From Oryzias latipes (lineage: Eukaryota; Chordata; Actinopteri; Beloniformes; Adrianichthyidae), in the NCBI RefSeq assembly GCF_002234675.1, contig NC_019868.2, positions 3,140,909 through 3,204,908 of the forward strand: DNA of 64,000 nucleotides, in the 5' to 3' direction. The position numbers and the translations under genes are program-made. This document shows positions 13,001 to 22,569 of this stretch, piece after piece; position 1 is the stretch's first letter; each line of letters opens with the position of its first letter. The notes under the pieces are model-generated. The model was not told where the DNA came from. It worked only from the letters and a program-made list of their open reading frames with translations, and searched no databases.

Positions 13001-16000
13001 TTTGCTGTTGACCTTGGAGAAACTGGAGAAAGATGGAGGAGCTCATAACGTGATCATCTTTCACAGAAGCCTTTATGGTCTCCTGGTTTGAAGGAGGCCA
13101 TTTTTCTGGACTTAACGTGTTTCTCCCGGAAAAGCTGAGGGCGGACCCACTGATGTGTGTTGTGTTCCTGCAGGGTGATCACATATGAGTGCTGTCCAGG
13201 TTACGAGAAGATTTCTGGAGAGAAAGGCTGTCCTGCAGGTACGACACGGGAACTCCGACCCAAGCCAGCGTAAGAGATGATCGAGAATTTCTTCTGATGA
13301 CTGTTGCCTTCCCTGCAGCGCTGCCTCTGGTGAACATCTACAACACTCTGGGCGTAGCGGGAGCCTCCACCACTCAGCAGTACTCGGAGCGAGCCGACCT
13401 AAGGAATGAGATCGAGGGTCCTGGGAGCTTCACGTTCTTTGCTCCCAGCAATGGGGCCTGGGCCAACCTGCCAACAGTCAGTAGGAGACACCAACGCACA
13501 TTGACCTAGATATGATGATGCTCACAAGGGTCTGCCCGCTGCAGGAGATCCTGGACGCCCTGGTGAGCAACGTGAACATCGAGCTGCTGAACGCTCTTCA
13601 TTACCACATGGTAGACCAAAGGCTGACATCTGAGGAGCTGAAGCACGGCTCCGTCTTCACCTCCATGTACCAGGACTCAACCGTGCACATCCACCACTAC
13701 AAAAACGGGGTAAACACACACAGCAGCAGCATCTCACATGGCTTTGCTTCAAAGCAGATCCCCTGTCCAGCAATGAAACAGACAGAGGTGGCCTCCTGAA
13801 CCTGACACTTCTGAACAACACAAACCTTTTTATGGGAAGTGTAGAGTTTATTTAAAAGGTTGTAAAAAAATACACTTATTTTATAGGGAGAAAACACAGA
13901 AAAGTCATTTGTTTTATATGCAACATTTATTACTTGTTGCTTCAAGTCAAGTAGGATTTAATGATTCATTTTAGCAACAATTCGATTCATATCATAATTG
14001 CTGATACGAATCCTTCATTTTTGGTTCCCTTTAATTCTCTGACCTAAAATGAAGGATCCAGGACATCTTTGGTAAAAAAAACTTCAACCATTCTGACTCA
14101 GAGAGATAATCAGATCATCAAGTGTAAATTAAATATATGTATAAAACAAACAAGTAAACAAGAATGGATGTCAAATCCATTCCCATTTTAGTTTCCAAGA
14201 GTTGTTTGTTTTTCCATCATGTGTGTGTTGTCTGCTGTGATGACACTTGGTTGTTTTTACGCTACAGTAAAACAAACCAACTATGGCTGTGTCTGAATTC
14301 CCTCCCTACTCTAACTACTAAAAAACGATATAGTGCGGGACGACGTAGTGCCCTAGATTTTAAATACAATTCGGACACCATGCTCACATGCTACTTTTTT
14401 TTTAAACAGGAAATATGACATCATCGATTTCAGGAAGTAAAAATCAAATTGATATGAGCGCTTTGTGATGACCATTCATGTATTCTGAAAATAAAAAAGG
14501 TTCATGGTTTATTAAAAAATACATTTAAATACCTTTTTTTTGCAAAAATTGTTCAAACGCAATGCATTGTGGTATATATTTATGAGCATCGATGCAAACT
14601 GGTTTTTCGCCAAGACTTCTGGGAAATTTCTAGGGCACTGGATTTTGGAATTGTAGACTCGGACAGCAATACAAAATGGCGAACTACTACTAGTGAGTAG
14701 GGATTCGGACACAGCCCATGACTCAACCCAAATGGTATTTTTCAATATCAATATAATCCATTTATTTTATTTTGAAATGATTTTGTAATGGTTTAGGTCA
14801 ATTCCATTTAATTCGATTAAGAACTTGCTTCTTACAGATTGGTCTGGTTGGAAAAATGGATTTATCATTTATCCATTAATCGCAACACCGTTACAAATTT
14901 GGGATGGGTGGGAACTTAGCAAAACACGGTTGCTTATTCCAAAACGCTGAATAATCTTTGGCCAAAATGAGAAAAAAGGCAGATATTCAAGGATTGTTTT
15001 CATCAATTTATTTGATTTAAGCCTGCAATGTCAAAAAGATTGTGCTACACCCTTAATTCTTTCCAGTCTAAAGGAATGAAAACACTTGAGTGTTTTATGT
15101 TTATTAATGAAAAGAAATGGTTAACAGTGACCTTAATTAAACAAATCTAGCCCAAGTCTGGAACCTTGTTAAACACCAGATTTAACGGCATTGAAAAGTA
15201 ACTGAATGAGGCAGCAAACACAAGCTACAACCCATCAGTTTGATTTAAGATGGTTTGGTCCGGTACATTATAACATGTTTGAACAAATGACATCCGGATT
15301 GGAAATGTAAAAACGTGAAATAAACACAGCTTAAAATATTTGCAGTGTGTACTGTCTGCATGGCATGTGACAAGCTTGCAGTCACATCATGCTGTACTCC
15401 ATGTTGTAGCTTGACTTTGTCCTGACAGTCAGTGGAAGCGTATCGACCCTTTGTGCCAGCTCTGTATCAGTGCTTGAGACATCCATCACACTGGTGGACG
15501 TGGTCTGTGCAGTGACACACTTTCACGCATCTCGCAGATCATCACAGTGAACTGTGCACGTCTCATCAAACCTGATCAGCACGCCACCAATGGGATCGTG
15601 CACGTGGTCGACCGTGTCATCACGGCCACCAGCAGTGATCTGCAGGTGATGGTCGACATCGAGGACGACCTGGAAACGCTGAGAGTGAGTATGCCGAGTC
15701 CACAAAGACTTTTGGCGTATCCTTGTAAAGCTTTGGAGAAACATTATTTACTGTCAATCTCAGTACCGATGACAGTATAGAATCCTTTCAAAAGGTGGAT
15801 CTACTGCAGTTCTCTGATTCCGTGGCCTTTGGCTTAAAGGAAGTCTTTGGGTCAGCTGTGGGGAACTGAAATTTCAACTTCTGGTTTCCTACATTTGTCT
15901 TTCAGACAGCCATGGCTGCTGCAGGTTTGACCACCATGCTGGAGGGTGAAGATCAGTACACTATTTTTGCTCCAACAAATGAAGCCTTTAACAAGATTCC

Positions 16001-19000
16001 TGCAGATACCCTGACAAGGATCCTGGGAGACCCAGTGGCCCTGAAAGGTGCCTCCAAAACCTGTTTGATGCATTTCAGACAGCTGTAGTGTGACAGCTCA
16101 GGTAAAGTCCGTTTCTGTCTTCAGACTTGCTGAAGAACCACATCATTAAGCACATACACTGTGCCGAGTCCATCGTGTCAGGAACCCCAATGGAGACTCT
16201 GCAGGGGACTGTTCTGGAGGTGGGCTGTGATGGAGAACAGATGACCCTGAATGGAAAGGCCATCGTCACCCTGAAGGACAAGCTGGGAACCAACGGAGTG
16301 ATCCACTACATCAACGAGCTGCTGATCCCGGACTCTGGTACTGCAGCGCCGTAGCTGTGTGTGAACCCTGTAATATCATTCTGTTACATACAATAGGATG
16401 TGGCAGAACCTGCTCACACTGGTACTTATGCCTTCAGTAGCCCGGGCGTTTATTCCAAAAATATGGCAGCCAGCAGGCATTTAGAAGAGACAGGCATCAG
16501 TTGGAGACTCGCTTTTATTCCATTGCAGACAGAATGGTGATGGTTAAAGGCTTCATTTTGTGGTGAAATTGGGTAAAAAAAATGTTGAACATTACAGAAT
16601 TTATTGAAATAGTGAAAACATTGTAGTATGCTCTGCGAACGTTTCTTTTCTCTTTGAAGCATCATAAACCTCTGTATCAAAAATCCTCTTTGCTTCCATG
16701 TGGATCATTTTCCTGGTGACAAATGCACCGTTTCGTCTTTGCTCAATAATCTATCTTAAAACCAGTACTACTAATTCGTCGCTAACCCTCCACCAGGCAA
16801 TCCTTTCTGCAGCCGTCTTCCCAGTATTACCCATCTGCTTGCGCCACTCTGGTATCCGCCCCAAAATGTCATGCAGATTTCTCACCAGAATGTTCTCTGG
16901 CGAATGCCACTGCACAAAATGTAAACACTAAATGGAATGAGTGTTTCTTGGTAATTGCTACTCTGACTGTGTTAGTATCAGTAATGGCGTCTGTTACTGT
17001 TACCATGATTATTTGTAACTCCATTACTAGAACTAGTATTGGTAATATTAATAAAATGTCAGTGCTAACATTTGAATATACATTAGTTGTAAGTGTGTTA
17101 CCAGTGCTAGATCTGTAATAAAAATGGATACTGTAAAACCAGTTGTAGTATGAGTAATAGTATGAGGATTGTATTTGTATTATTATCAGTGTTACAGTAT
17201 GTAGTACTTGTACTACAGTGGTGTGAGGTGTAGTATCTGGGTTTGTTTGTGTGTTTCAGCTAAAACACTGCTGGAGTTGGCTGAAGGTTCAACCGTTTCA
17301 ACGGCCACTAAGTTTTTTGTTGACGCTGGTCTGTCCTCCCGGTTGACTGGTTCTGAGGCTCTGACCATGCTGGCTCCTCTGAACGAGGCCTTCAAAGGTG
17401 ACACTCACCCGAGTGTGTGAGCACCTGTTTGTTTGTGTTTGTTTTAACCGCCTGATCACCCGCCCTGCAGGAAGCGAAACAATGAGTCCTGACCTCCGAA
17501 AGCTGTTGACCAATCACATCCTGAAGGACCAGCTGTCGTCCAAGTCTCTGTACCATGGTCAGGAGCTGGAGACGCTGGGGGGCCTTAAACTCAGAGTCTT
17601 TGTCTACAGAAACGTGAGAAACCCATCCATGCATGTTTCCGTTCATCCCTCCATCCACCTGTCCGACCATCCTTTAGTTCAATACAGTTTCTAAAGTCCA
17701 CTTCTCTTCTAAAGTTGCCTCAAAGTGCTTCAAAAATGGAAAAAAGCATCATGCATACAATTCATTAAGATTGGGATAATCCAACTCAGTCCAGATAATA
17801 TCAGTTTAAACAGATTACCTGTATTTAATTCATCTAGCCGTCCATTCTGGCTCTCATCTTTTTCCCCATCCATCTATCCCTCACTTCACTGCACGTTCGG
17901 ACATCTGCATCTCCAGCATCTCTGTTGATGGTTTCAGTTTTTCACCTTCTTTTGACCCCTGGTCCTTTCTGGGACGTGGTTTAGAGACTTTACCACCTCA
18001 ATCTAGATCCACATCTGGTTTAGGACCTGGACAAATGAATGGTCGCTTCTTACAAGTAGCTTCAATAACGGCATCTGTCAGTCTCACTGGATCACGAGGA
18101 CCATGTGACTGGGTCATAGGAGCTTTTTAGAACAAGAACTTTAATGTAGTTTGTCTGATTGGAACAGAGGGTTATAAATAACCGGCTGATGGTGTACCTG
18201 GTTGTATTCTGATTGGATCTCCACAGCTGGATCTGGTTTAATTTCTTCCCAGACAGAGGTCTGTAGGTGTCTAGGATCTTCATGGTTCTCCCAGCAGGGC
18301 AGATAAACCCCTCTAGACTATATTTTCGTTAATAGTCTTGCCTGTCAAAAGTGGACATCTTTCTGACCTGTGTTTCCTGTGTGTATGTAGAACCTGTGCA
18401 TAGAGAACAGTTGCATCGCTGCACACGACAAAGTTGGACGCCACGCCTCCATGTTCACCGTTGACAAAGTCCTTGTTCCACCAATGGGTACCATCATGGA
18501 TGTTCTGAAGGCTGATAATCGCTTTAGGTGAGCCCCTTCATTGACGTTAGTCCATCAGTTTCTTCTCCTCTCAGAGGATATATGGTGTTATCAGAAGAAC
18601 ACAGTGGTCCCCCATCCAGACCAAAAACTGTTCTAGTTCTCCTGAACAAACATGGAGTCAGCACTGTTGGACGATGATAGGCTGGTTTATTCTGAAAAAA
18701 GACTAATATATCTGTGACTAAAACTTCCTGTTGCCTCCTACTTGCAGCATGCTGGTTGGAGCAATCCAGACGGCTGGAATGACGGAGCTGCTGAACCAGC
18801 AGGGGGCGCTCACCTTCTTTGCTCCTACAGACATGGCATTCAGGGAGATGCCCCAGGCGGAGCGAAGCAGGCTGCTGCGTGAGTGTAACTCTGTTTGGAA
18901 CAGAACCTTTTAGATGTTTTTTACAGTGACGTAGACAGATTGATTTACGTTAGCTGAACCAGCCTCCCAGTGCTGTTCAGCCAGTAACGCAGTAGAAAAT

Positions 19001-21716
19001 GTCTTGCTTATATTCTTTTCATGCTGAACACAAAAAAGAATCAAATGATTGTGGTAAAAAGAAAAACCTGTATTTGACATGTTTTGTTTCAGGGTTTTTT
19101 TTGCTTTTAACACTAGTAACAATCTTTAATTTCAGGTGGGATTATATGAATTTGATTCCTTCCGCTCCCTTTCAAGCCATCGTTAATTTAATGTCTAATC
19201 ATCCTAAGTTTGATACGTCTTTTTTTTCTTATTTGATTGCTTGAAATAAACCATTTCAAATCAAAAAATCAATTCAAAATTTCACTTTGACATTTACCTA
19301 CTTTAGCAACTTCACTACAGCTGTTAAAAGAAAAAAAGGCCAAAAATGCCATAATGACAAATTGTCTCTCACTTGACACTTCAATTGATCCATCTCTGCA
19401 TGTCTGACAAGTCCAGGATGGAGTGACATCATATCCTCTGAAGATAGAGTGTACAGAGCAGAAAAACAAAAAGGTCATGTGACCCCACAGCCTGTCTGTC
19501 CTTGTTAGCAGTTGTTAGTGAAGCGGGGTTTGTTTAAGGTGGACCTGGAGCCAACCTGTCTATTTATGTTGCAGGTAACTCTCAGCAGCTGTCATCCGTG
19601 CTGCGGTTGCACGTGGGGGACGGCGTGCTGGTCAGCGGGGGGATCAGCTCTCACGTCAGACTGCTGTCTCTGCAGGGAGAGAAGCTAGAGCTGAACATGG
19701 TCAGGGTTCCTCTCTGGTTGGTTCAAAGAGTCCTGTTCTCGATGGTGGATTTCACTGAAAGGGCCGTCTTTGTGTTTTAGCGGAACTACACCATCTACGC
19801 CAACAAGGTCCCCGTGGTCGAGGCGGACCTGATGGCGACCAATGGGGTCGTTCACGCCGTCAACAGCATCATCAAGTCCCTGCGTGAGTCTAACTTTCAG
19901 ACTCTTCAGATGATTGTCTAAAACTTTTCCCAACATTTTCAGGTTCATCTTGTTCCATCTGCTGCTTTTCACTGATTTCAGTCCAAGTACCTGAACCTCT
20001 TTAAGGGATTTGTTGTTTTCTCTTCAGTACAGACACACAACACTGCTTTATCACTCTGGTTAGTTTCTATTGTCAGCTCAAATCTCTCCTTATTTGGAGT
20101 GAAAGTGTTCTGAAAGTGGAACGTGGAAGGAGCGCAGTAAAAATAAGTGACTAAAGGCCTCAGAAATCCTGGAGACCTGTTGATCAAATCCATGTTAAAG
20201 GTCTTGAGACATTCTGGCCACCAAGATTACAAACAGGTCTGCAGGATTTCTGCACAGAAGCTTGCTTTGAGTGTCTTGTCAGTCATCTATGCTTTGCTGC
20301 TCTGAATCTTTTATGACAAACAATGAAAGTAAGTCCTGTTGGAGGCAAAGGAAATAACAGGAAAAGATATATTGAACATAAATCCCCCCAAAAAAACAGA
20401 TGCAATGAAACTATCAGATCTTTCAGGCAACATACTGGAGGTTCCTCCTGGATTTGACAAAGATCCACACAAAGCCAGTCTGGTTAATTCAGGTCTCAGA
20501 ACAAAAAAACAACAGGGAACATCATTTTCCTCCCAGAATTTCTGCTATGTCACTGTCAGCAGTTTTATGTAGAAATGGTTTCTGGCAGTCGATGCGAGCA
20601 CTTGTTCCCATGCAAGTTTCAGTGTTTTTACACCTTCATTCAGACAGATTTGTATTTTTAAGTGTTGTTTCCATCACCATTTCTGATAAAGTTGAGTTTA
20701 CCCTTTTATCTGTTTTTTTTTTTCAAAAACTGAAGTGGAACAACCCCCCACCTAAAAAAAAAACAAGTTCCAACAGCTGATCATTTGTCCAAACAAGCCG
20801 TTGCCAGGACAGACGTCCAAGAAGATGAAAAGCAGCTGGTCCCACCAATCCCCTGATTGAATCAATGAGAAAGCACCACGTTTACTCAACAGATATTTTT
20901 AAATGTCTTCTTAGTTCCTCCTTTTTTCAGATTTGCACAGTTTTTTCTCTGCTCCAAGCACACGGAGCTTACCTCATTTCCTCCTTTTGATCCTCTTCAT
21001 CCATTTGGCCTATGAAGTGCGTCTCCACATTCACACTGAGGTGAACCGGACCAGAGTTCATCTGCAGGTGAAAAGACACCCCCACTCTGGTAGGCCGGAG
21101 TTCTCTTGTTTGGTCCAGAGTTCAGGTGAACTTTCATACCTGACAAACCAAGAGGACCGTCAGAAGAAATCAGCTCTGGTGTGAATGCTCTATAAGATCA
21201 CAAGAACATGATGATGATGATGATGATGATGATGACAAAGCTGGCTGCATCTGGAAATCCTCATCCTTTTTTTTTGTTCAGTTAATGGAACTGAGTTTGA
21301 TGGTGTTTCGTGTGCTTTAGGGGGAGCAGCAGGAACCTGGTGTGAGTCTGGTTGGTGCTGATGCTCTGCTGTTTGTGTGTCTGCAGCTCCAAAGGTGGAC
21401 AGAGAGCAGGCAGACGGACCGTCTGCTCAGATGAGATCAGCTGCGTCCTTCAGGGTGAGAGCGGCTCACTGAACGGACGGGCTTCACCTGTGACCCTCAC
21501 ATGAACTTGAGAAACACATTCACCTCCCTCAGCAGAACGCTGACGCCTTTCTCTGTGCTTTGCAGGTGGACTCCAGGAGCTTCAGGAACGGTGAGTGTCT
21601 GATGTTCAGTTTGAGCAAAGCGGGTCTATGGTGTGATTCTGTGTGTTCTTTCAGATGATCTTTTTCAGAAGGTTCTGAAGAGCCACTCCAGCAGGGCGAT
21701 GAAGAACAGCCAGTAA
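973..21716 (+). CDS. tgfbi: Transforming growth factor beta-induced protein (BIGH3/keratoepithelin), 17 exons
   Basis: Secreted extracellular-matrix adhesion protein that in vertebrates binds collagens and integrins. Seventeen exons join in frame to 677 residues; the human protein has 683. Visible order: signal peptide at about 1-19 ([19 protein letters not shown]); the conserved [16 protein letters not shown] segment; a cysteine-rich EMI-like domain at about 38-92; then four FAS1 domains at about 93-235, 240-368, 370-495 and 500-630, each with the FAPTN/HVVD-type blocks; and a short basic tail. The arginines equivalent to human R124 (NCAR) and R555 (ERSRLL) are kept. The RGD present near the human C terminus is absent here. 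Signals upstream: TATA at 885. Downstream: AATAAA at 22003. Intron 2 is the largest (9.6 kb). The start is chosen because the signal peptide follows it directly and the TATA spacing fits. The paralogue periostin is less likely: the tail is short, exon structure matches TGFBI, and the sequence matches remembered TGFBI throughout. Confidence 0.95.
1086..3425. other. TGFBI intron 1
   Basis: Contains a full copy of repeat family A (2017-2631). Otherwise it is AT-rich and I recognise nothing coding. A degenerate (GT)n tract at about 3358-3390 precedes the exon 2 acceptor. Confidence 0.8.
2017..2631 (+). repeat. Repeat family A, copy 1 (DNA-transposon-like)
   Basis: About 615 bases with short imperfect inverted ends: AAAGACCCACTCC at the left, and AAGTCCCACTC when the right end is reversed. 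Related copies lie at about 44175-45104 (minus), 45941-46518 (plus), 55560-55740 (minus fragment) and 55741-58402 (plus, interrupted). No transposase frame is seen, so it is probably a non-autonomous DNA element. Confidence 0.7.
3426..3524 (+). CDS. tgfbi: TGFBI exon 2, EMI-like domain start
   Basis: The acceptor TTTCAG leads into [19 protein letters not shown] and [13 protein letters not shown]. The donor is CAC|GTGAGT. Confidence 0.93.
4311..4430. repeat. Fish LINE-type 3' end fragment
   Basis: A (tctatc)-rich start is followed by 'gaagcctgtcccagctactg' and 'caccctgaacaggtcaccag'. It is the same family as 1-330. Confidence 0.55.
6360..6600. repeat. GC-rich interspersed repeat with a hairpin
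   Basis: The stretch is rich in GGGCCCCA and TGGGCC blocks. Inside it, 6511-6524 (CTGCCCGGTGGACA) is exactly the reverse complement of 6532-6545, with a 7-base loop. Class unknown. Confidence 0.5.
8690..9158 (+). repeat. Repeat family B, copy 1
   Basis: Shares long stretches such as 'gtgaccatccagtgtctagaatgttc' and 'cttgatgatctggaagaaatcc' with about 53117-53720, and in reverse with about 13955-14890. The right end reads AATCGTTACAGTCCT, reversing to AGGACTGTAACGATT. This resembles the left end of the 53-kb copy (AGGTGTAAAGATTAAT), so the element probably has imperfect terminal inverted repeats. This copy appears truncated on the left. Confidence 0.65.
10485..10858. mobile_element. hAT-like non-autonomous element
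   Basis: The left end has TGTCAAACTCAAGGCCC and 'gggccaaatgtggccct'. The right end reverses to CAGGGGGGTCAAACTCA. These are near-matching inverted ends of a widespread CAGGGGTGTCAAACTC-type hAT. Flanking 8-mers ctataagt and ctttagga match only partly, so the insertion is old. Confidence 0.65.
13174..13238 (+). CDS. tgfbi: TGFBI exon 3
   Basis: The acceptor CTGCAG leads into [20 protein letters not shown]. The donor is GCAG|GTACGA. Confidence 0.93.
13319..13476 (+). CDS. tgfbi: TGFBI exon 4, start of FAS1-1
   Basis: Encodes [14 protein letters not shown] through [16 protein letters not shown]. The donor is ACA|GTCAGT and the phase is 0. Confidence 0.92.
13545..13709 (+). CDS. tgfbi: TGFBI exon 5, FAS1-1
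   Basis: Begins [20 protein letters not shown] after GCTGCAG and ends HHYKNG before GTAAAC. It is 55 codons in phase 0. Confidence 0.93.
13955..14890 (-). repeat. Repeat family B, copy 2, interrupted by a MITE
   Basis: This is the reverse complement of the 53.1-53.7 kb copy. Matching blocks include 'cttggttgtttttacg' (14249-14264) and, beyond the insertion, 'ctcaacccaaatggtattt'. About 435 bases at 14284-14718 are absent from the 53-kb copy and represent a later insertion. Confidence 0.65.
14284..14718. mobile_element. MITE with TGGCTGTGTC inverted ends
   Basis: The ends TGGCTGTGTCTGAATTCCC and, reversed, TGGGCTGTGTCCGAATCCC form imperfect inverted repeats about 19 bases long. The next bases inward (TCCCTACTC and its reverse GAGTAGGGA) pair as well. 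The element is inside family B copy 2. The target duplication is not clear, so superfamily (hAT or Kolobok-like) is unresolved. Confidence 0.7.
15538..15684 (+). CDS. tgfbi: TGFBI exon 6, end of FAS1-1
   Basis: Encodes [19 protein letters not shown] and the hydrophobic VVDRVI block, ending DLETLR before GTGAGT. The Arg of NCAR corresponds to human R124. Confidence 0.94.
15906..16047 (+). CDS. tgfbi: TGFBI exon 7, FAS1-2
   Basis: Encodes [20 protein letters not shown], then [20 protein letters not shown] and GDPVALK. It ends one base into an Asp codon. Confidence 0.94.
16125..16337 (+). CDS. tgfbi: TGFBI exon 8, end of FAS1-2
   Basis: Encodes [19 protein letters not shown] through [14 protein letters not shown]. 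The human NKDIL integrin-binding motif aligns with LKDKL here. The donor is CTG|GTACTG. Confidence 0.94.
16338..17259. other. TGFBI intron 8 with degenerate AGTA-type simple repeat
   Basis: From about 16970 to 17220 the sequence is a decayed array of short units around AGTA and GTACT (for example GTAGTACTTGTACTACAG at the end). It lies just before exon 9. Nothing else is recognised in this intron. Confidence 0.6.
17260..17397 (+). CDS. tgfbi: TGFBI exon 9, FAS1-3
   Basis: Encodes [20 protein letters not shown] to APLNEAFK. The acceptor is TTTCAG and the donor AAAG|GTGACA. Confidence 0.93.
17471..17613 (+). CDS. tgfbi: TGFBI exon 10, FAS1-3
   Basis: Encodes [20 protein letters not shown] to [10 protein letters not shown]. 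The acceptor is CTGCAG and the donor AAC|GTGAGA. Confidence 0.93.
17614..18390. other. TGFBI intron 10
   Basis: Short (catcc)-type simple repeat near 17630-17670 and otherwise unremarkable sequence. Confidence 0.6.
18391..18527 (+). CDS. tgfbi: TGFBI exon 11, end of FAS1-3
   Basis: Encodes [20 protein letters not shown] to [13 protein letters not shown]. The acceptor is ATGTAG and the donor TTAG|GTGAGC. Confidence 0.93.
18748..18878 (+). CDS. tgfbi: TGFBI exon 12, FAS1-4
   Basis: Encodes [29 protein letters not shown] and ERSRLL. The first Arg of ERSR corresponds to human R555. Confidence 0.94.
18879..19574. other. TGFBI intron 12
   Basis: AT-rich, with no recognised element or coding potential. 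Confidence 0.6.
19575..19699 (+). CDS. tgfbi: TGFBI exon 13, FAS1-4
   Basis: Encodes [20 protein letters not shown] to [10 protein letters not shown]. The acceptor is TTGCAG and the donor ATG|GTCAGG. Confidence 0.92.
19781..19883 (+). CDS. tgfbi: TGFBI exon 14, end of FAS1-4
   Basis: Encodes [20 protein letters not shown] and [14 protein letters not shown]. The human EPDIM motif aligns with EADLM here. Confidence 0.93.
19884..21386. other. TGFBI intron 14
   Basis: Contains a (ATG)n microsatellite at about 21208-21234 and A- or T-rich runs. No gene or clear transposon is recognised. Confidence 0.6.
21387..21454 (+). CDS. tgfbi: TGFBI exon 15, C-terminal tail
   Basis: Encodes [20 protein letters not shown] then SFR. 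It lies where the human exon carries QERGDELAD, but has no RGD. The joins are in frame on both sides. Confidence 0.82.
21566..21590 (+). CDS. tgfbi: TGFBI exon 16, 25-nt exon
   Basis: Short exon encoding VDSRSFRN. The acceptor is TTTGCAG and the donor ACG|GTGAGT. It is called because it keeps the frame into the last exon. Confidence 0.78.
21655..21716 (+). CDS. tgfbi: TGFBI exon 17 and stop
   Basis: Encodes [20 protein letters not shown] and stops at TAA 21714-21716. This resembles the human basic tail (YQKLLERMKH). Confidence 0.85.
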
Positions 21717-22002
21717 TGAGACAAAAAGCAGGACCATGAGGACCTCTGAGGGACCAGCCATCAGTTCCTCTGATACCTGGTTGGTTTGAGGTTCTGGGTG
21801 GGCTTTCTGTTCCTGTGTGACAAGGAGAAATGCTGTTTCTAGAAGTTTTTACATTTGTTACCAAACCAGTGTTTTGTGCTGAAAAAACAGTTCATTCACA
21901 CTTCCTGAGTGGTCTTTTGTAAGGAGTATTTTTCCTGGAGTCCTCCTGTCAAACAGACACTATGAGGAGAACCTTCAGGAGCTTTCCTTTGAGTTTTTGT
22001 AA

Positions 22003-22008
22003 AATAAA
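22003..22008 (+). terminator. TGFBI polyadenylation signal
   Basis: AATAAA lies 287 bases past the TGFBI stop codon, in a suitable 3' UTR context. Confidence 0.75.
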
Positions 22009-22289
22009 GCTGAAATGCGACCTCGCCATGTCTCTTGTGTCCATTTTGTCCAAACTTTAGGACTCTGTGATCCATAAACCACGATGAGAAAACAGGGTTT
22101 TATTCAGAAATAGAACACTGAGAACCAATAGACAAGGAGTGTTAACTGCCAGACAAACAGAGATGACGGGTGGGGTCAGAGGGGGGGCTGAGAACCTCCT
22201 CATTTCTCAACATAAATATATATACAAACTCAATCACACTTCTGTGTAATCCAACTCTCCACACTACACTCAATTTCCTCCCTCTTTTA

Positions 22290-22480
22290 TAAGTGTAGAA
22301 ATAGAAATAGAAATATCTTTATTGTCATTGTACATGTACAACGAAATTACAGTGCAATTTTTTCCGGTGGTATAAAAAGTTAAATTAAGAATAAAAAAAT
22401 AAAAACTAAACTGCGACATAAGACAATATAAGAAAGATATGTTAAAACTATAAAAAGGAGGTTGCACCTTCTCCAGTTAT
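22290..22480. repeat. Fish retroelement 3' tail fragment
   Basis: Has the motif 'atagaaatatctttattgtcattgtacatgtacaacgaaatt', a tail common in fish retroelements. Clade not determined. Confidence 0.45.
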
Positions 22481-22569
22481 TGCAAGTGTAATAGACAATG
22501 GGTGGAAATAGTAGGTGATCAGAAAGACACCGCCAATAAAGGAGTAGTTCTGCAAGTGATGACCACAGA

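Larger units (their letters stand above)
3525..13173. other. TGFBI intron 2 (9.6 kb)
   Basis: Holds a LINE-type 3' fragment at 4311-4430, a GC-rich repeat with a hairpin at 6360-6600, a poly-C run at about 8651-8667, family B at about 8690-9158, a G run at about 9376-9388 and a hAT-like element at 10485-10858. The open frames in it are short, carry no family resemblance and lie outside the exon pattern. I saw no other gene. Confidence 0.75.
13710..15537. other. TGFBI intron 5
   Basis: Mostly occupied by a reversed family B copy (about 13955-14890), itself interrupted by a MITE at 14284-14718. The rest is AT-rich with nothing recognised. Confidence 0.75.

Noticed and set aside
21208-21234. 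ATG-rich stretch as a possible start region
   Set aside because: It is a (ATG)n microsatellite inside a TGFBI intron.
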